Source: Anadara kagoshimensis (Eukaryota > Mollusca > Bivalvia > Arcoida > Arcidae). Taken from it: a stretch of DNA of 64,000 bases. The stretch is from the NCBI GenBank assembly GCA_021292105.1, contig CM037857.1, positions 45,527,901-45,591,900 on the forward strand. Direction: 5' to 3'. The position numbers and the translations under genes were made by a program. Numbering within the stretch: position 1 is the stretch's first letter; each line of letters opens with the position of its first letter. Of the stretch, positions 39,301-47,369 are shown one piece after another. The notes beneath the pieces are model-generated. The model saw nothing but the letters and a program-made list of their open reading frames with translations, made no database searches and was not told the DNA's origin.

Positions 39301-42300
39301 TCCATTGTTAGCTCAGTGTTAAACATTTCGTGTGGGTGTAATGTTATTGATATAAGTGGGTGTATATTCTGTGTATTATGATATATAAACCTGTATAGTT
39401 GTCATTTTCGAGTGGGTAAAAATTCTGTGGTAATTTTTAGCGCGGAATAAGCAAAAATTTCCCCCACATGAAAATTTCTCCCTTTACAGTACTTGTTTAT
39501 TTGGTTCTATTATTGAGTTAGGCTGTAAAGTTTATGATTATCAAGTTATGTAACTCGGAACATGTTAATGGATCCTGCAGTATTTTATTTATTATTTCTA
39601 TATACTAGTATGTCAACAGATCATTACATGATTGGTCAATAACCCACACCTCACAATAAAGCAACAACATAATGTCTGTGTTGCAATGTGCTGTATAAAA
39701 AGCAGTACTGAGTGGAACAAAGTACTGAAGCTTTATGCCTCAGTCATGACTTATTGCATTATGACTGACAAGATGAACATCTCCAATCAAACTGGGGATG
39801 ATAAAGGTTACAATCCATATTTCATGAGAGACATTCTGCTAAGCTCATTTTTCATAAGGGTAAAGGCTTTGCCTCTTTTTTTAAATTTAAATCTTGAATA
39901 TGTCTAATGTACCAACAATGTAATTTAAAAACAAGAGGCCCAATAGGGCCTGTATCACTCACCTGGTGCACATGAGCTTTATTAGCATGAAGGTCAAGGT
40001 AAAATCTATTCACAAACTTAACATGCTCGTTCTTTACATGAAGTTTAATAATTATACGCCTTTTAGGTCATGATAAAAAGTCATTTTCAGCATTTTTTGC
40101 ACAAAGGGTCACTATGAATTTGATGCAGGTCAAGGTCAAATCTATTCCAAACCTTGAACAACTCCAGGCAGTGATTCTATATATGAAGTTTGATGTCTAC
40201 TGGTCTTTTGGTTCATGAGAAGATGTCATTTTAGCGTTTTTACATAAAAGGTCATGGTGACCATGAATATCAAAGTTAAATCTACTTTTAAGATTTACTG
40301 AAAAAGCCAGGGGAATGCCCCAAATCCACTTATTTACTCCGATATAATAATGATCTGTTAAGTATACAGTTTCTAAATGGGTCTACTTTGCCACTGTCTT
40401 TGGTATATGATGAAATCACAGGTCACTGATATCTGAAAAAAGGATGACTTATGGTAGATGACATCGTCACAAACATTTATGCTGTAAAGAGGACGACCAA
40501 ACAAGACAAGAAGACTTAATTTCCGATACCAGTGTGACGGGGATGGTATTCATGCTGTTCAGTCTAAGTGCTCTATTTTAGGCGATGTTTTTCCGCCACT
40601 ATGCATTTCAAGTTCGTGTTTGGGTTTGACCTGGTAGCTGGGTACGTCATCCCAGTTGGACTGTCGGGTTGCCTTAGTGGTATAAAAGCGCATGCACAGG
40701 AGTCGGGGAGATCTGCCTGACGGCAACAGACAAGGCAGGTGACGCTTATATTACATTCCACTATATTTACATTCAGGTAGGAGAATTGACTATTCCCACA
40801 CACGCTAATATTGCTTTAGCATTATAGTTACTATTTAAATATTATTACATGTTTGCCGAATAAATTTGATATTAATTTTTATACTGTTTTCTAATCTGTA
40901 GAATCTGGGGTTTGGAAAGTAATGTTCCTGTTACACCAGTAATACATACCTGAAGACTGATAAGTGGCTTTCTGTATCTCTATATCTACACTATTTAATG
41001 TCACTGTTGTGAAGATGAGGTTACCTATCAACAAAAAATACATATGCTTATAACCACTGTTTTCCTCATTAATTGACTACTGTTTGAACCACTCTGTTTG
41101 TGACAGTTTAATATCCTTTATTTCCATAGAAAATCAAATAAACTTAATAAATATTGATTTTTTTCACTTACTTGTACCTAGTCGTAACTGGAAATCTGTA
41201 TGCGCATCCAAGATTAGCCTAGAATACATCTGCACAGGGTAAAACGTTGGCGCTATGGGGATTTTACATGTTGAACAACAAGGAAAATGGCGGAATCTGT
41301 TGTGCATATGATGTAAAATGTCACCAAGGACATCACTTCCAGTGTAAACATTGCCATTTTCGCCATGTAAAATCCTTTATGACATTGGGGATGCGCATAC
41401 AGATTTTCAATTAAGAATATAGGAACAAGTAAGTGAAAAATATAAATCTTTATCCCATTTTCTTTTTTCAATTTTCTATAGATATAAAGAGTATTTCACT
41501 ATCACAGACAGAGTGGTTCCAACAGTAATTGCATTCATAGCCAGCAATGGCGTTGATAGTAGATACGATTGCTACTAGTCTCAAACTGAGGATCACTGGA
41601 AATACACAGTCCCAGTGCTCCAGATAATTTTTGAGGCATAATTCTTCATGAAGCAAAGATTTCTGTTGCAATGCTTAATAAGGTTAAATTAGTTCTTGAA
41701 AATCAGCAATATTTAATTTAAATTAGAATAATGCTTGGTTTCAAACTGCGATTCATTACTTATACTTTTCTAATAATAACTCATTTATACTTTACTTGGT
41801 ACTGTTGAATGCACAACAAATTAATAAAATTTGCGAATTATTCAATATCTTGATATTATTTATTTCAATTGATTGACTCATTCTGCAAGAATAAAACCTT
41901 AAAGTACTTTTTCTAATTCAAATGAGAGTGAATTTTTGGTAATGAATAAAATGATCCTGTTTGGGGTTTTGTTAAGTAATGCTTTGTTACATAATTGTTC
42001 CCTTTTTGTTGAGCTCCTTCTGTCATATATCATTGGTGTGACCGAAACCTTGTCCAGACTTAAAAATTCATCATGAAAAAAAAACCATATCTGTATACCA
42101 ACTAAGGAAACCCCTATTGTATACAACGTACATTTCAGCAGCAAGTTTTTAGTTTTTATTTCAGAAAATGGTGACAGCCACGGTAATTTATCGCACCATT
42201 TTGCCAATGTTTCTTTACAAAGATCACTGTCAGTACTTGCCGTGATTGATTTTTAAATCAAAGATTCTATGATCTCTCTAACAATTTTATCTTGGCTGCT

Positions 42301-43352
42301 TTGGTAAGTTTGGTTGACAAATTTCAACATTGATGACTGATGTTCATCTTAATTAATGTTTGCATTTTTGCTCCGCCCCCACGTTGAGAAGTCATTTTTT
42401 CGAAACCATTTTTTCCCCATAGACGGAATGCGTTAACTAGCATGTCAGTTTGATGTGCTTTGCTAAGCATCATTTGCTCTACAGCAAAACAGGAGACCTG
42501 TTACTAATTATCTCCCCTTTACACACTTTAAACTAGTTATTCAGTTTATCAATATCATTGACTGACTTCTCGGGTTTCTTATATATATTTGTCTTTCATA
42601 ACGGTTTACCGTTAATACGCACGAAAGCGGCATTTTATTCTTAACCAGCTTTTAGTTTTGCGTTCTAAAACGCATGGATTTTTTATTCAATACTTTGTTG
42701 TCCAAAAAATTTGCGTAATTACGCAGTTACGCGCTCTATCTGGAGCACTGCAGTCCAAATGAAAAGATATTAACTATATGACTGTATAAAGGTTGAAAGG
42801 TAAAGGTTTTCTGTAACACTTATTGGTCTGTTGAACAGGTCATAATCATTCAGCTATTGCTTTCTATAATTTGGGCCATTTTCCTCCAAAACTTGTACCA
42901 ATTTTGGACTTTTGACCAATTTGAGGATTAAAGCGTAAAAGGTGTAAAATTATTACAATTTTTCATTCAAAATTGTTGTCAACTTTGATAACTTAAATAT
43001 ATAGATGACATCATGGTGTACTTTCACTTTGAAACTGAAAGCGGTCCTAATTTTTGCACTGTCACGGTGCCTTTCTGACAAACATTTCTTTGTTTACCTC
43101 AACATCTATGGTCTCCGTCCCTTCAAACGTAAATGATTTCAAGTTAGGTTTCAATCGTAAACAATAGTTGATTGGTCGGATGTTGGTTGGAAGCCTCTCA
43201 AAATCTTTCTTTGCAGGCATATTGGAAAAGTATCTGCAGTTGACAACTTGAAGCCGGCGGAACTTGATCAATACGAAACCGGAAGTTCTTACTTTCGTTA
43301 TTTCCGTATGAAAAAGATTGTGGAGAAAATTGATATTTAAAGAATTTCTCAC
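12110..43352 (-). CDS. NPEPPS: Puromycin-sensitive aminopeptidase, 21 exons, about 909 aa
   Basis: M1-family zinc aminopeptidase of the cytosol; it removes N-terminal residues from peptides, including proteasome products. The exons match animal NPEPPS end to end: N-terminal [40 protein letters not shown], substrate-binding GAMEN (residues 315-319), zinc ligands HELAH (351-355) and Glu374 in NEGF, transition-state Tyr437 in [13 protein letters not shown], and a C-terminal ERAP1-like helical domain ending FLKKR. Exons (high to low): 43352-43098, 41024-40950, 34904-34822, 33859-33737, 32897-32790, 31645-31445, 30896-30800, 29867-29719, 28456-28292, 22402-22298, 21064-20909, 19514-19433, 18526-18390, 17535-17401, 17024-16805, 16551-16409, 15453-15397, 14734-14627, 14058-13906, 12642-12598, 12241-12110. 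All junctions keep phase except exon 1/2, one base short. Length is close to the human protein (about 919). Introns not described separately hold AT-rich sequence and diffuse repeats. Confidence 0.97.
12598..12642 (-). CDS. NPEPPS: NPEPPS exon 20 (45 bp)
   Basis: Encodes [15 protein letters not shown] between ttatag| and |gtaagt. Phase 0 on both sides, so skipping it would keep the frame. Confidence 0.92.
13675..13862. mobile_element. Degraded SINE-like repeat (tRNA Leu/Ser-like head)
   Basis: Contains gccaagtggtcagttcagga, gaaactggagtaccctgag and a B-box-like gagattggaacctagg. Similar pieces occur at 18640-18790, 21700-21905, 32030-32225 and 47370-48010. Moderate certainty as a family. Confidence 0.5.
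13906..14058 (-). CDS. NPEPPS: NPEPPS exon 19
   Basis: 51 codons, [20 protein letters not shown] to [13 protein letters not shown], matching human VRPQDTVSVIGGVAGG and RYQGGFLISRLIK. Confidence 0.96.
14206..14470. repeat. Dispersed repeat starting GAACTGTCTCTCGAGAG
   Basis: Begins gaactgtctctcgagagcca and ends cagacagacatacatggtga, cctgtatacccc, gggggatataa. A sister copy is at about 19109-19350 and a fragment at 58196-58260. Its tail is the reverse complement of the head of the 3188-4241 element, suggesting one superfamily. Confidence 0.55.
14627..14734 (-). CDS. NPEPPS: NPEPPS exon 18
   Basis: Encodes [20 protein letters not shown] and [16 protein letters not shown]. ADMQEEKxRIxRxLGA is conserved. 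Confidence 0.95.
15397..15453 (-). CDS. NPEPPS: NPEPPS exon 17 (57 bp)
   Basis: Encodes [19 protein letters not shown], matching human VYLTVLKHGDGTTLDIMLK. Found from the flanking exons; phase 0 on both sides. Confidence 0.94.
16409..16551 (-). CDS. NPEPPS: NPEPPS exon 16
   Basis: Encodes [20 protein letters not shown] through PLPADLRTP. It matches the human RGLVLGKLG...ARRRFKDHV...SADLRSP segment. Donor CCG|gtaaga. Confidence 0.95.
16805..17024 (-). CDS. NPEPPS: NPEPPS exon 15
   Basis: 73 codons plus one base, from [20 protein letters not shown] to [13 protein letters not shown]. Part of the C-terminal helical domain. Confidence 0.95.
17401..17535 (-). CDS. NPEPPS: NPEPPS exon 14
   Basis: Encodes [20 protein letters not shown] to [15 protein letters not shown]. 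GTVGxYRxQY and DRLGLQxDLF are family hallmarks. Confidence 0.96.
17785..18230. repeat. Tandem repeat, unit about 170-180 bp, 2.5 copies
   Basis: AAGTTTCAAAGTCTGGAAAA recurs near 17813, 17980 and 18160, each with gaaacattctgtgaagttt and ttgagttcacaaagt following. It lies in NPEPPS intron 13. Confidence 0.75.
18318..18363. repeat. (GA)n microsatellite
   Basis: An uninterrupted 46 base run of GA. On the NPEPPS transcript it reads (CU)n just downstream of the exon 13 donor. Confidence 0.98.
18390..18526 (-). CDS. NPEPPS: NPEPPS exon 13
   Basis: Encodes [20 protein letters not shown] through NVKPSDWIK; compare human CPQWMVPITISTSEDPNQAK. A (CT)n tract starts about 27 bases past the donor. Confidence 0.95.
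19433..19514 (-). CDS. NPEPPS: NPEPPS exon 12
   Basis: Encodes [20 protein letters not shown] and ADGKLQE, matching human RLSQKKFCAGG. It ends in phase 1. Confidence 0.93.
20679..20895. mobile_element. Dispersed element carrying a CRE palindrome, copy 1
   Basis: The segment from CCGACACTGGCCCCCATTAC through agtgacgtca to cttcaagcatgtgg matches, in reverse complement, 33275-33440. Both copies retain TGACGTCA (20753-20760 here). Confidence 0.6.
20909..21064 (-). CDS. NPEPPS: NPEPPS exon 11
   Basis: 52 codons, [20 protein letters not shown] through [15 protein letters not shown]. The WTKQMG motif is conserved in M1 enzymes. Donor AAG|gtacaa. Confidence 0.95.
21170..21484 (-). mobile_element. 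tRNA-derived SINE, near full length
   Basis: Tail gttgagtaatagtgtttaat at the left, tRNA-like head at the right (ggttcgaacccacaacctcc B box, tctaccaacc A box). It is flanked by imperfect caaaacaagataa / caaagcaagacaa. Intronic in NPEPPS. Confidence 0.8.
21700..21905. mobile_element. Degraded SINE-like repeat (Leu/Ser type)
   Basis: Contains ctttatggccaagaggtcaa, agatcttactgagagaaag, gtttgtcagtttgcttgcc and ttctcaaccattccagaact, as in the copies near 32.1 and 47.4 kb. Confidence 0.5.
22298..22402 (-). CDS. NPEPPS: NPEPPS exon 10: catalytic tyrosine
   Basis: Encodes [20 protein letters not shown] and [15 protein letters not shown]. Tyr of ISYSKGASV is the conserved transition-state tyrosine. 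A 5.9 kb repeat-filled intron separates it from exon 9. Confidence 0.96.
23805..24020. mobile_element. TIR element, TACAGTACAGACCTGT family, short copy
   Basis: 216 bp, from TACAGTACAGACCTGTCGAA to acaggcctgtactgta, with inverted AACACTAAGCTAA / TTAGCTGGGTGCT inside the ends. Its interior (ggtatggaaaggtagcgg, cgaaaagctgccgagagat) is homologous to the left end of the minisatellite-bearing copy at 35223. Confidence 0.8.
24130..24960. repeat. Compound (AAAT)n array with interspersed 100 bp units
   Basis: Runs of aaataaataaat alternate with a unit containing agaaataagttagagctggg and acacagtatgttgagcaggt, repeated about 7 times. The longest pure run is near 24272-24352. Confidence 0.9.
28292..28456 (-). 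CDS. NPEPPS: NPEPPS exon 9: third zinc ligand
   Basis: Encodes [20 protein letters not shown] to NNSHPIE. Glu of NEGF lies 19 residues after the second His of HELAH, the standard M1 spacing. Confidence 0.97.
28893..29205 (+). mobile_element. tRNA(Leu/Ser)-headed SINE
   Basis: The head aaatggccgagtggtactgt (A box) and gtgggttcgaacctcatt (B box) are followed by a 240 bp body containing cacactaaagacacccctgt. A tRNA gene is excluded because the anticodon arm does not fold well and the body continues. In NPEPPS intron 8. Confidence 0.7.
29361..29588. mobile_element. TIR element with TACTGTA ends
   Basis: tactgtatactggcgaccaa and aacttttattagc at the left are mirrored by gcgaataaaagttggttt and acagta at the right. 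228 bp, non-coding. Confidence 0.6.
29719..29867 (-). CDS. NPEPPS: NPEPPS exon 8: GAMEN and HELAH catalytic exon
   Basis: Encodes [20 protein letters not shown] through [17 protein letters not shown]. It contains the exopeptidase motif and the zinc-binding HExxH with catalytic Glu352, so the active site looks intact. Confidence 0.98.
30800..30896 (-). CDS. NPEPPS: NPEPPS exon 7
   Basis: Encodes [20 protein letters not shown] and [12 protein letters not shown], leading into GAMEN. The donor splits the first Gly codon of GAMEN. Confidence 0.96.
31445..31645 (-). CDS. NPEPPS: NPEPPS exon 6
   Basis: 67 codons including [20 protein letters not shown] and [18 protein letters not shown], completing the N-terminal beta domain. 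Phase 0 on both sides. Confidence 0.96.
31701..32012 (-). mobile_element. tRNA-derived SINE with target duplication
   Basis: Same family as at 21170. CTTTCAGTTTCGG (to 31700) and CTTTACAGTTTCGG (32016-32029) flank it as a slightly diverged target duplication. In NPEPPS intron 5. Confidence 0.85.
32790..32897 (-). CDS. NPEPPS: NPEPPS exon 5
   Basis: Encodes [20 protein letters not shown] and [16 protein letters not shown], a near-perfect match to the human segment. Phase 0 on both sides. Confidence 0.97.
33275..33440. mobile_element. Dispersed element carrying a CRE palindrome, copy 2
   Basis: Inverse of 20679-20895, including TGACGTCA at 33357-33364 and cactgacactagtacctcat. In NPEPPS intron 4. 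Confidence 0.6.
33737..33859 (-). CDS. NPEPPS: NPEPPS exon 4
   Basis: Encodes [41 protein letters not shown]. The segments [16 protein letters not shown] and AVTQFE are nearly invariant in NPEPPS proteins. Confidence 0.96.
34138..34621. mobile_element. TACAGTCAAAC-type TIR element interrupted by a SINE
   Basis: Left half 34138-34284 (aaacctgtcaaaaggccacc, aatatgaataaatagcaa) and right half 34580-34621 (tagaggtggcctttaagg, ttggactgta). The 11 bp GGTCCTTATAT is duplicated at 34274-34284 and 34580-34590. Confidence 0.85.
34285..34579 (-). mobile_element. SINE inserted in a TIR element
   Basis: 295 bp. On the minus strand it starts with a tRNA-like head (ggcctagtggttaaggcgtt, ggtcgtgggttcgatccc) and runs through tgtgttgtccttgagcaaga to a short ctttaacttta tail at the left. 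The aagtgtcttgctcaaggaca core is shared by SINEs of several animal groups. Confidence 0.85.
34822..34904 (-). CDS. NPEPPS: NPEPPS exon 3
   Basis: Encodes [20 protein letters not shown] and LTFPSQLQ, matching human EDEKVTLSFPSTLQ. The acceptor is atttag|GTCAACC and the donor CAG|gtataa. The 52 bp minisatellite lies just upstream, in the preceding intron. Confidence 0.93.
35223..39345. mobile_element. TACAGTACAGACCTGT TIR element expanded by a minisatellite
   Basis: The left end (TACAGTACAGACCTGTTGAA, 35223) and a roughly 110 bp internal part match the compact copy at 23805-24020. The right end keeps TTAGCTCAGTGTTAAAC (about 39308), but its outermost bases have decayed. Between them lies a 4 kb tandem array. 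The whole is inside the intron between NPEPPS exons 2 and 3. Confidence 0.75.
35355..39302. repeat. 52 bp minisatellite, about 76 units
   Basis: The unit consists of gttgttgagatatagctaag, aggagccgaggagagctgtc and atccgtaaaaaa, 52 bp. Variants of 47-58 bp come from changes in the A run (3-6 A), cgtagaa for cgtaaaaaa, and insertions such as gcttaa. The first 800 bp alternate two linked variants. No open frame runs through the array. Confidence 0.98.
39930..40330. repeat. Dispersed AAGAGGCCCAATAGGGCC repeat
   Basis: Starts with the palindromic aagaggcccaatagggcctg, then tatcactcacctggtgcaca and repeated aaggtcaa phrases. This type of head is widespread in bivalve introns (recalled knowledge). 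Non-coding. Confidence 0.55.
40950..41024 (-). CDS. NPEPPS: NPEPPS exon 2 (probable one-base deletion at its start)
   Basis: Encodes [20 protein letters not shown] then YQSS, aligning with the human NQIVMNCADIDI region. The acceptor tttgttgatag|GTAACC is good, but this frame needs one base from exon 1, which ends in phase 0. Phase 0 reading would hit TGA after seven codons. Confidence 0.82.
41084..41535. mobile_element. Foldback element with arms of about 190 bp
   Basis: The left arm (gaaccactctgtttgtgaca ... ctgtatgcgcatcc) is the inverse of the right arm (ggatgcgcatacag ... cagacagagtggttcc). Related copies occur at about 20200-20480 and 63128-63395. It lies in NPEPPS intron 1. Confidence 0.8.
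43098..43352 (-). CDS. NPEPPS: NPEPPS exon 1: N-terminal extension and start of the N domain
   Basis: Residues 1-85, donor GAG|gtaaac, phase 0. The first Met gives a basic 44-residue extension ending RYFSN before the second Met ([10 protein letters not shown]), which aligns with the conserved start. Either Met could be used. Confidence 0.88.
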
Positions 43353-43819
43353 AAACTTTCTGCCTGATTAAACATTAAATTCATTGGTTAATGTAAAACA
43401 AATTTACTACACAAGCAATAACATGCTTTGTTTCAAACACGTGGGTCTTGATTTTTATAAATTATAAAATTCGAATAGAAAAACGGAAATAGAATGGAAA
43501 TTCGCATTGCGGACTCTTGATTGCCGTAATCTAGAAAACTTTAAAATTTTAGATTTTGTCAGAACTAGTCTACCCGACTAAAGGAGTGTAAAAAATCACT
43601 AGATTCAAATTTGATTTGTTACTTTCATGATAATAAAGTTTTCTGGGAAAAAATAATGTCTTCTGAGACATGAGAAAACACATGCATGCATGCATGATTA
43701 CAAATTACTTTTTATTGTATATTTGTAGCAACTCACAATTGTGACAAAATTGCCACACAATGTCTATACAGTTCTAAGAAACACCGAAAATGCCAATTAT
43801 TGTAAATGTGAAATACAGT

Positions 43820-43821
<2 letters not shown>

Positions 43822-43854
<33 letters not shown>
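43822..43854. repeat. (TG)n microsatellite
   Basis: 33 bases of GT, about 470 bp upstream of the NPEPPS start. A nearby ATGC run is at 43682-43696. Confidence 0.97.
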
Positions 43855-43855
<1 letters not shown>

Positions 43856-44228
43856 CAGTTGATATCCTCCCCCCCAAAAAAATATTTTCCTAGGATAATA
43901 TTTTCTTTTGAGATTTGTTCCATGGGTAATGTTTTATAGAGTATGAATTTTAATTTTTTTAACACCAACCTCTCACCCACCCCTCCAATAAAATTTTTCC
44001 ATGTAACAGTTTACTGAAAAATTATTTTCACAAAATGTTAAAATATCTTGAGCAATAAATTGCAGTTTGCTTTCATTTAATCATTTGCCTATTTATATAC
44101 AGCACAGGATAATAAAACTGTATGACCTAAACTGTTACTAATCCAGTTTTCCCAATCACTGATTTTACATATTCCTAAACACACTCTGTATATATTACCA
44201 TATATTACCATATTTACATGTATAGATA

Positions 44229-44587
44229 AACAACATTGACCTGTCAACTTGACCCTTTCTTTAGGAATATACATATATAATGGTCATCCACCCAATGCAT
44301 AGGCAGTGTTATGATTCAATAGGTGAACAATGCATTTGATTCATGTTGTAGAGGAAATAAACACCTGTGTTGTCTGTACAAAAATGTACTGCTTCATAAT
44401 AAATATTTTACTGGTAATTAAAGGTCAAGCAGACAGGTCCAGGGGCGGATCCAGGATTTTTTGAAAGGGGGAGGGGTTTAATCAGTCAATATCTCACTCT
44501 TTCTCTCTCTTTAAATTTTTCAAAGGGGGGGGGGTTGCAACCCCCGCAACCCCTCCCCTAAATCCGCCACTGAGGTCTATGTTGTTT
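44229..44587. mobile_element. ACCTGTC/GACC TIR element with a nested MITE
   Basis: AACAACATTGACCTGTCAAC at the left is mirrored by agacaggtc | tatgttgtt at the right, interrupted at 44440-44572 by another element. Same family as 10247-10935 and 46962-47187. Confidence 0.7.
44440..44572. mobile_element. 133 bp MITE, ends CAGGGGCGGAT / ATCCGCCACTG, 5 bp duplication
   Basis: Inverted CAGKGGCGGAT ends. AGGTC is duplicated at 44435-44439 and 44573-44577, and removing the insert restores the host element's right end. The interior has a G-run and a (CTCT) tract. Confidence 0.85.
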
Positions 44588-45221
44588 GTCTATACATGTA
44601 TATGGAATACTGTTCCAGTATTAGTTCTGTGTTACTTATTAGAAGTATGTGCAATCATACAATTATAGTAACACCTCATCATAATGCCCTGGGTTCAATA
44701 ACTTTGCCCTCTCACTTAATTATAACCACAATATATTGAAGTGCAAATTTAATTTCTTCTATGTTTTTCTTCATACGGTTCCCTTGCCAAACCCTTTTAT
44801 GGGCCGACATTTGAGTGAACAAATGGTGGCAATGAATAAAGGTTTCACCATATATTGTTAAAATATGACTACTGGTAAACAACTGTGGTAATGACACAAG
44901 GTTTCACTATATATTGTTAAAATCTGACTGAACAAATGGTGGCAATGAATTAAGGTTTTACTGTATTCATATTAGAATATGTTTAAGCTTTTTTTGTCTT
45001 CAATGATGCAGATTTCAGGCTAAGCCATATCTAGGCATTGGGCGTTTAGCTTTTAATTCCCAGTGGAGCTTAGGACATTGACAAAATTCCTCCATCTGTC
45101 TTGTTTATCTCTCTTTAGTAAAACCTCTTCATAATACCTCCTGATATCTTTGCCACCTGGTTTAATGCCACACAGTCTAATACTTTATATTTTTCTTCAA
45201 GTCTCCCTTGATTTATAAGTT

Positions 45222-45549
45222 ATGTTATTTAATGTCCCAGTCAAGAATATTTCACTTATATTGAGATGTCACCAGCTATAGGCAAAGGTGTAGACATTTT
45301 GCCTGTGCTTTGCACTGATGGCATTATACAGCAGGGTTCTTTATCGTGCCAAGCTTACTGTGACACGGGACCTCGTTTATTATAAGTTCCCATCTGAAAG
45401 AATCATGATTTTCATTTTGTAATGTTGAGTGCTCGGAGAAAGAACAGTAACTACCCGCTTTCAAGCCTTGGGTGAGACCCACTCGGGGTTCGAACCCATG
45501 ACCTTCCACATACAGAGCGAGCTCTCGACCAACTGAGCTACCACAGTGG
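45222..45549 (-). mobile_element. tRNA-derived SINE
   Basis: Body from gttatttaatgtcccagtca to the head with ggggttcgaacccatgacc and caactgagctaccacagt. Same family as 21170 and 31701. Confidence 0.85.
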
Positions 45550-46961
45550 TTTACGCAAAGTGACCTGTGCAGCTCAATGCAGTTGTATAATTGAAATGTA
45601 AAACTAACTAAACACATTTTTTAAAATAATTTTTTGCTTTATTTTATGCATAACTGTTCACCAGAGTTATAACAACAAAATTAATATGAAAATCCAACAA
45701 GATAGAGTACTATAAAATATATTCTGAATATAAACAAACAATAATGAACTGTCGTGTTAGCCAAGATACAAATACAGATAATATAATAGAACCGGTAGTA
45801 CATGCAATATGAAATATTTTCTCCCATGACCGGGTTTAAGTTACTTATTATATCTGTGTTAATTTTACAGCACTAGACGACCTTTCAGAATACAATTCTT
45901 CATCAGTAGTGCTTGAACAAAAATTGAGAAATAATTTTTTTTCAGAGTTGAAAAATATTTGAGACAAAAATATATTTACCGAAATTAAATTTAGCTAAGG
46001 AAATACATTGCATGAATCAATGGAGTATACCTTAGTTTTTGAGGATTTCAGATTTTAACCAGCAGCAAACTTAGATAAAATTATAAAAGATAGAAAATTT
46101 TTATTTCCAACTGAAAAAAATGGTGTGTACAAATATCAGTGTGTCATGTGGTATGCTGGTTTGTGAATAGTAGGTGAAATGTAGTTCTCAAGTTTCTGCC
46201 TATTTACACAAAACATTTGTATTTGCATAAAATATTTCTTATTTTTCTAAACTTGAAAAAATATTCCATTTAATATTAAAAGGCTATCTGAACTATTTAA
46301 AAATTTACATAAAGCTTAAAACTTTTCATAACCTGTATTATAGTTTCCAAGACTTGAGAGATTGTAAAAGCCCTTATTTTACTGCAAAACTGTACCTTTT
46401 TTATGACAAAACTTGAGAATTCTAGCAAAAACCAGAATTTTGTTCAGAAAGCATAACTTGTCATTCAGACTGGTCATTCTGAAAAACATTTTGGGTCATG
46501 ATAAGAATAAAAAAATATTTATTACAAAAAAAAGAGTTTTTTTGGTAACATTGATTTCAGGCATCAATCAGTGATGTGTACATACATCTGTAGTAGTTTT
46601 CAGTAACAACTAAATGTTCAAGCAAGTAAATGAATCATAGGTTGTTCACGATCTGATGGCACACCAGCAAGTCTGGTACACTACATGAACAGGTAATTAC
46701 AGCGTCTGACCATATATATGCATTTATGCCTTCTCGTGCATCATTTGTTGCACCTAAGTGACCTAACCCAATATTAAAATAGACATGCTGTAAACATTGC
46801 CATCAAATCGTGAAGGACCTATACCAATCATTACTTTAGTCAATGTAAAATTTTTGTAAAATTCATGGTCACAGACACAAAGAAACAGATAGTAAGAAAT
46901 GTTTTATTATCAACAGTTCATGGTATACATTAGAAGTTATTATCAACTGTTTGTGGTATAG

Positions 46962-47187
46962 GCAAACATCTTTGACCTGTCTGCTTGACCTTTCATTTAA
47001 ATATTTATCACAGATCAAGCAATCCATGTATAGGGAGTACAGGTGTTTAATTTGTATACATTGTGAGATATGTTCACCTCATAGAGTACACCTGTGTATT
47101 GTGTATGAACACTACCCATTATTGGGTGGACCCTCCTACATGAATATTCCTAATGAAAGGTCAAACGGACAGGTCAATGTTGTTTAC
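46962..47187. mobile_element. TIR element with ACCTGTC/GACC ends, 226 bp
   Basis: TTGACCTGTCTGCTTGACCT at the left, AGGTCAAACGGACAGGTCAA at the right. The best preserved member of the family here. Non-coding. Confidence 0.75.
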
Positions 47188-47369
47188 CTATACACATTAG
47201 ATAGTCACTTGTGTACTTGCAGTAAATATAAACAAATACAAAATAAAGGAACAAAACAATAAGAATTATGACTAGAAAATTATACAATAACTCAATTATA
47301 ATACCATAATCTATATATAGTGAAATCTTTGTGAATAATAAAACTTCTGTATAGGGTATAATTTTCAGT

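Noticed and set aside
35355..39302. CRISPR-like array (regular repeats)
   Set aside because: The units abut with no unique spacers, in a eukaryotic intron; this is a plain minisatellite.
41024..41048. Alternative NPEPPS exon 2 start at ataag|CATATG, which would keep phase
   Set aside because: It would insert HMYFLLIG, absent from the family, and has no pyrimidine tract; a one-base indel fits the alignment better.
43062..43097. Continuation of NPEPPS exon 1 to the stop at 43062
   Set aside because: The residues after DVE do not lead into exon 2 by any donor that fixes the phase, and GAG|gtaaac is a good donor.
46951..47262. 103-codon plus-strand ORF
   Set aside because: It spans the TIR element at 46962-47187 and reads through both inverted ends; chance frame.
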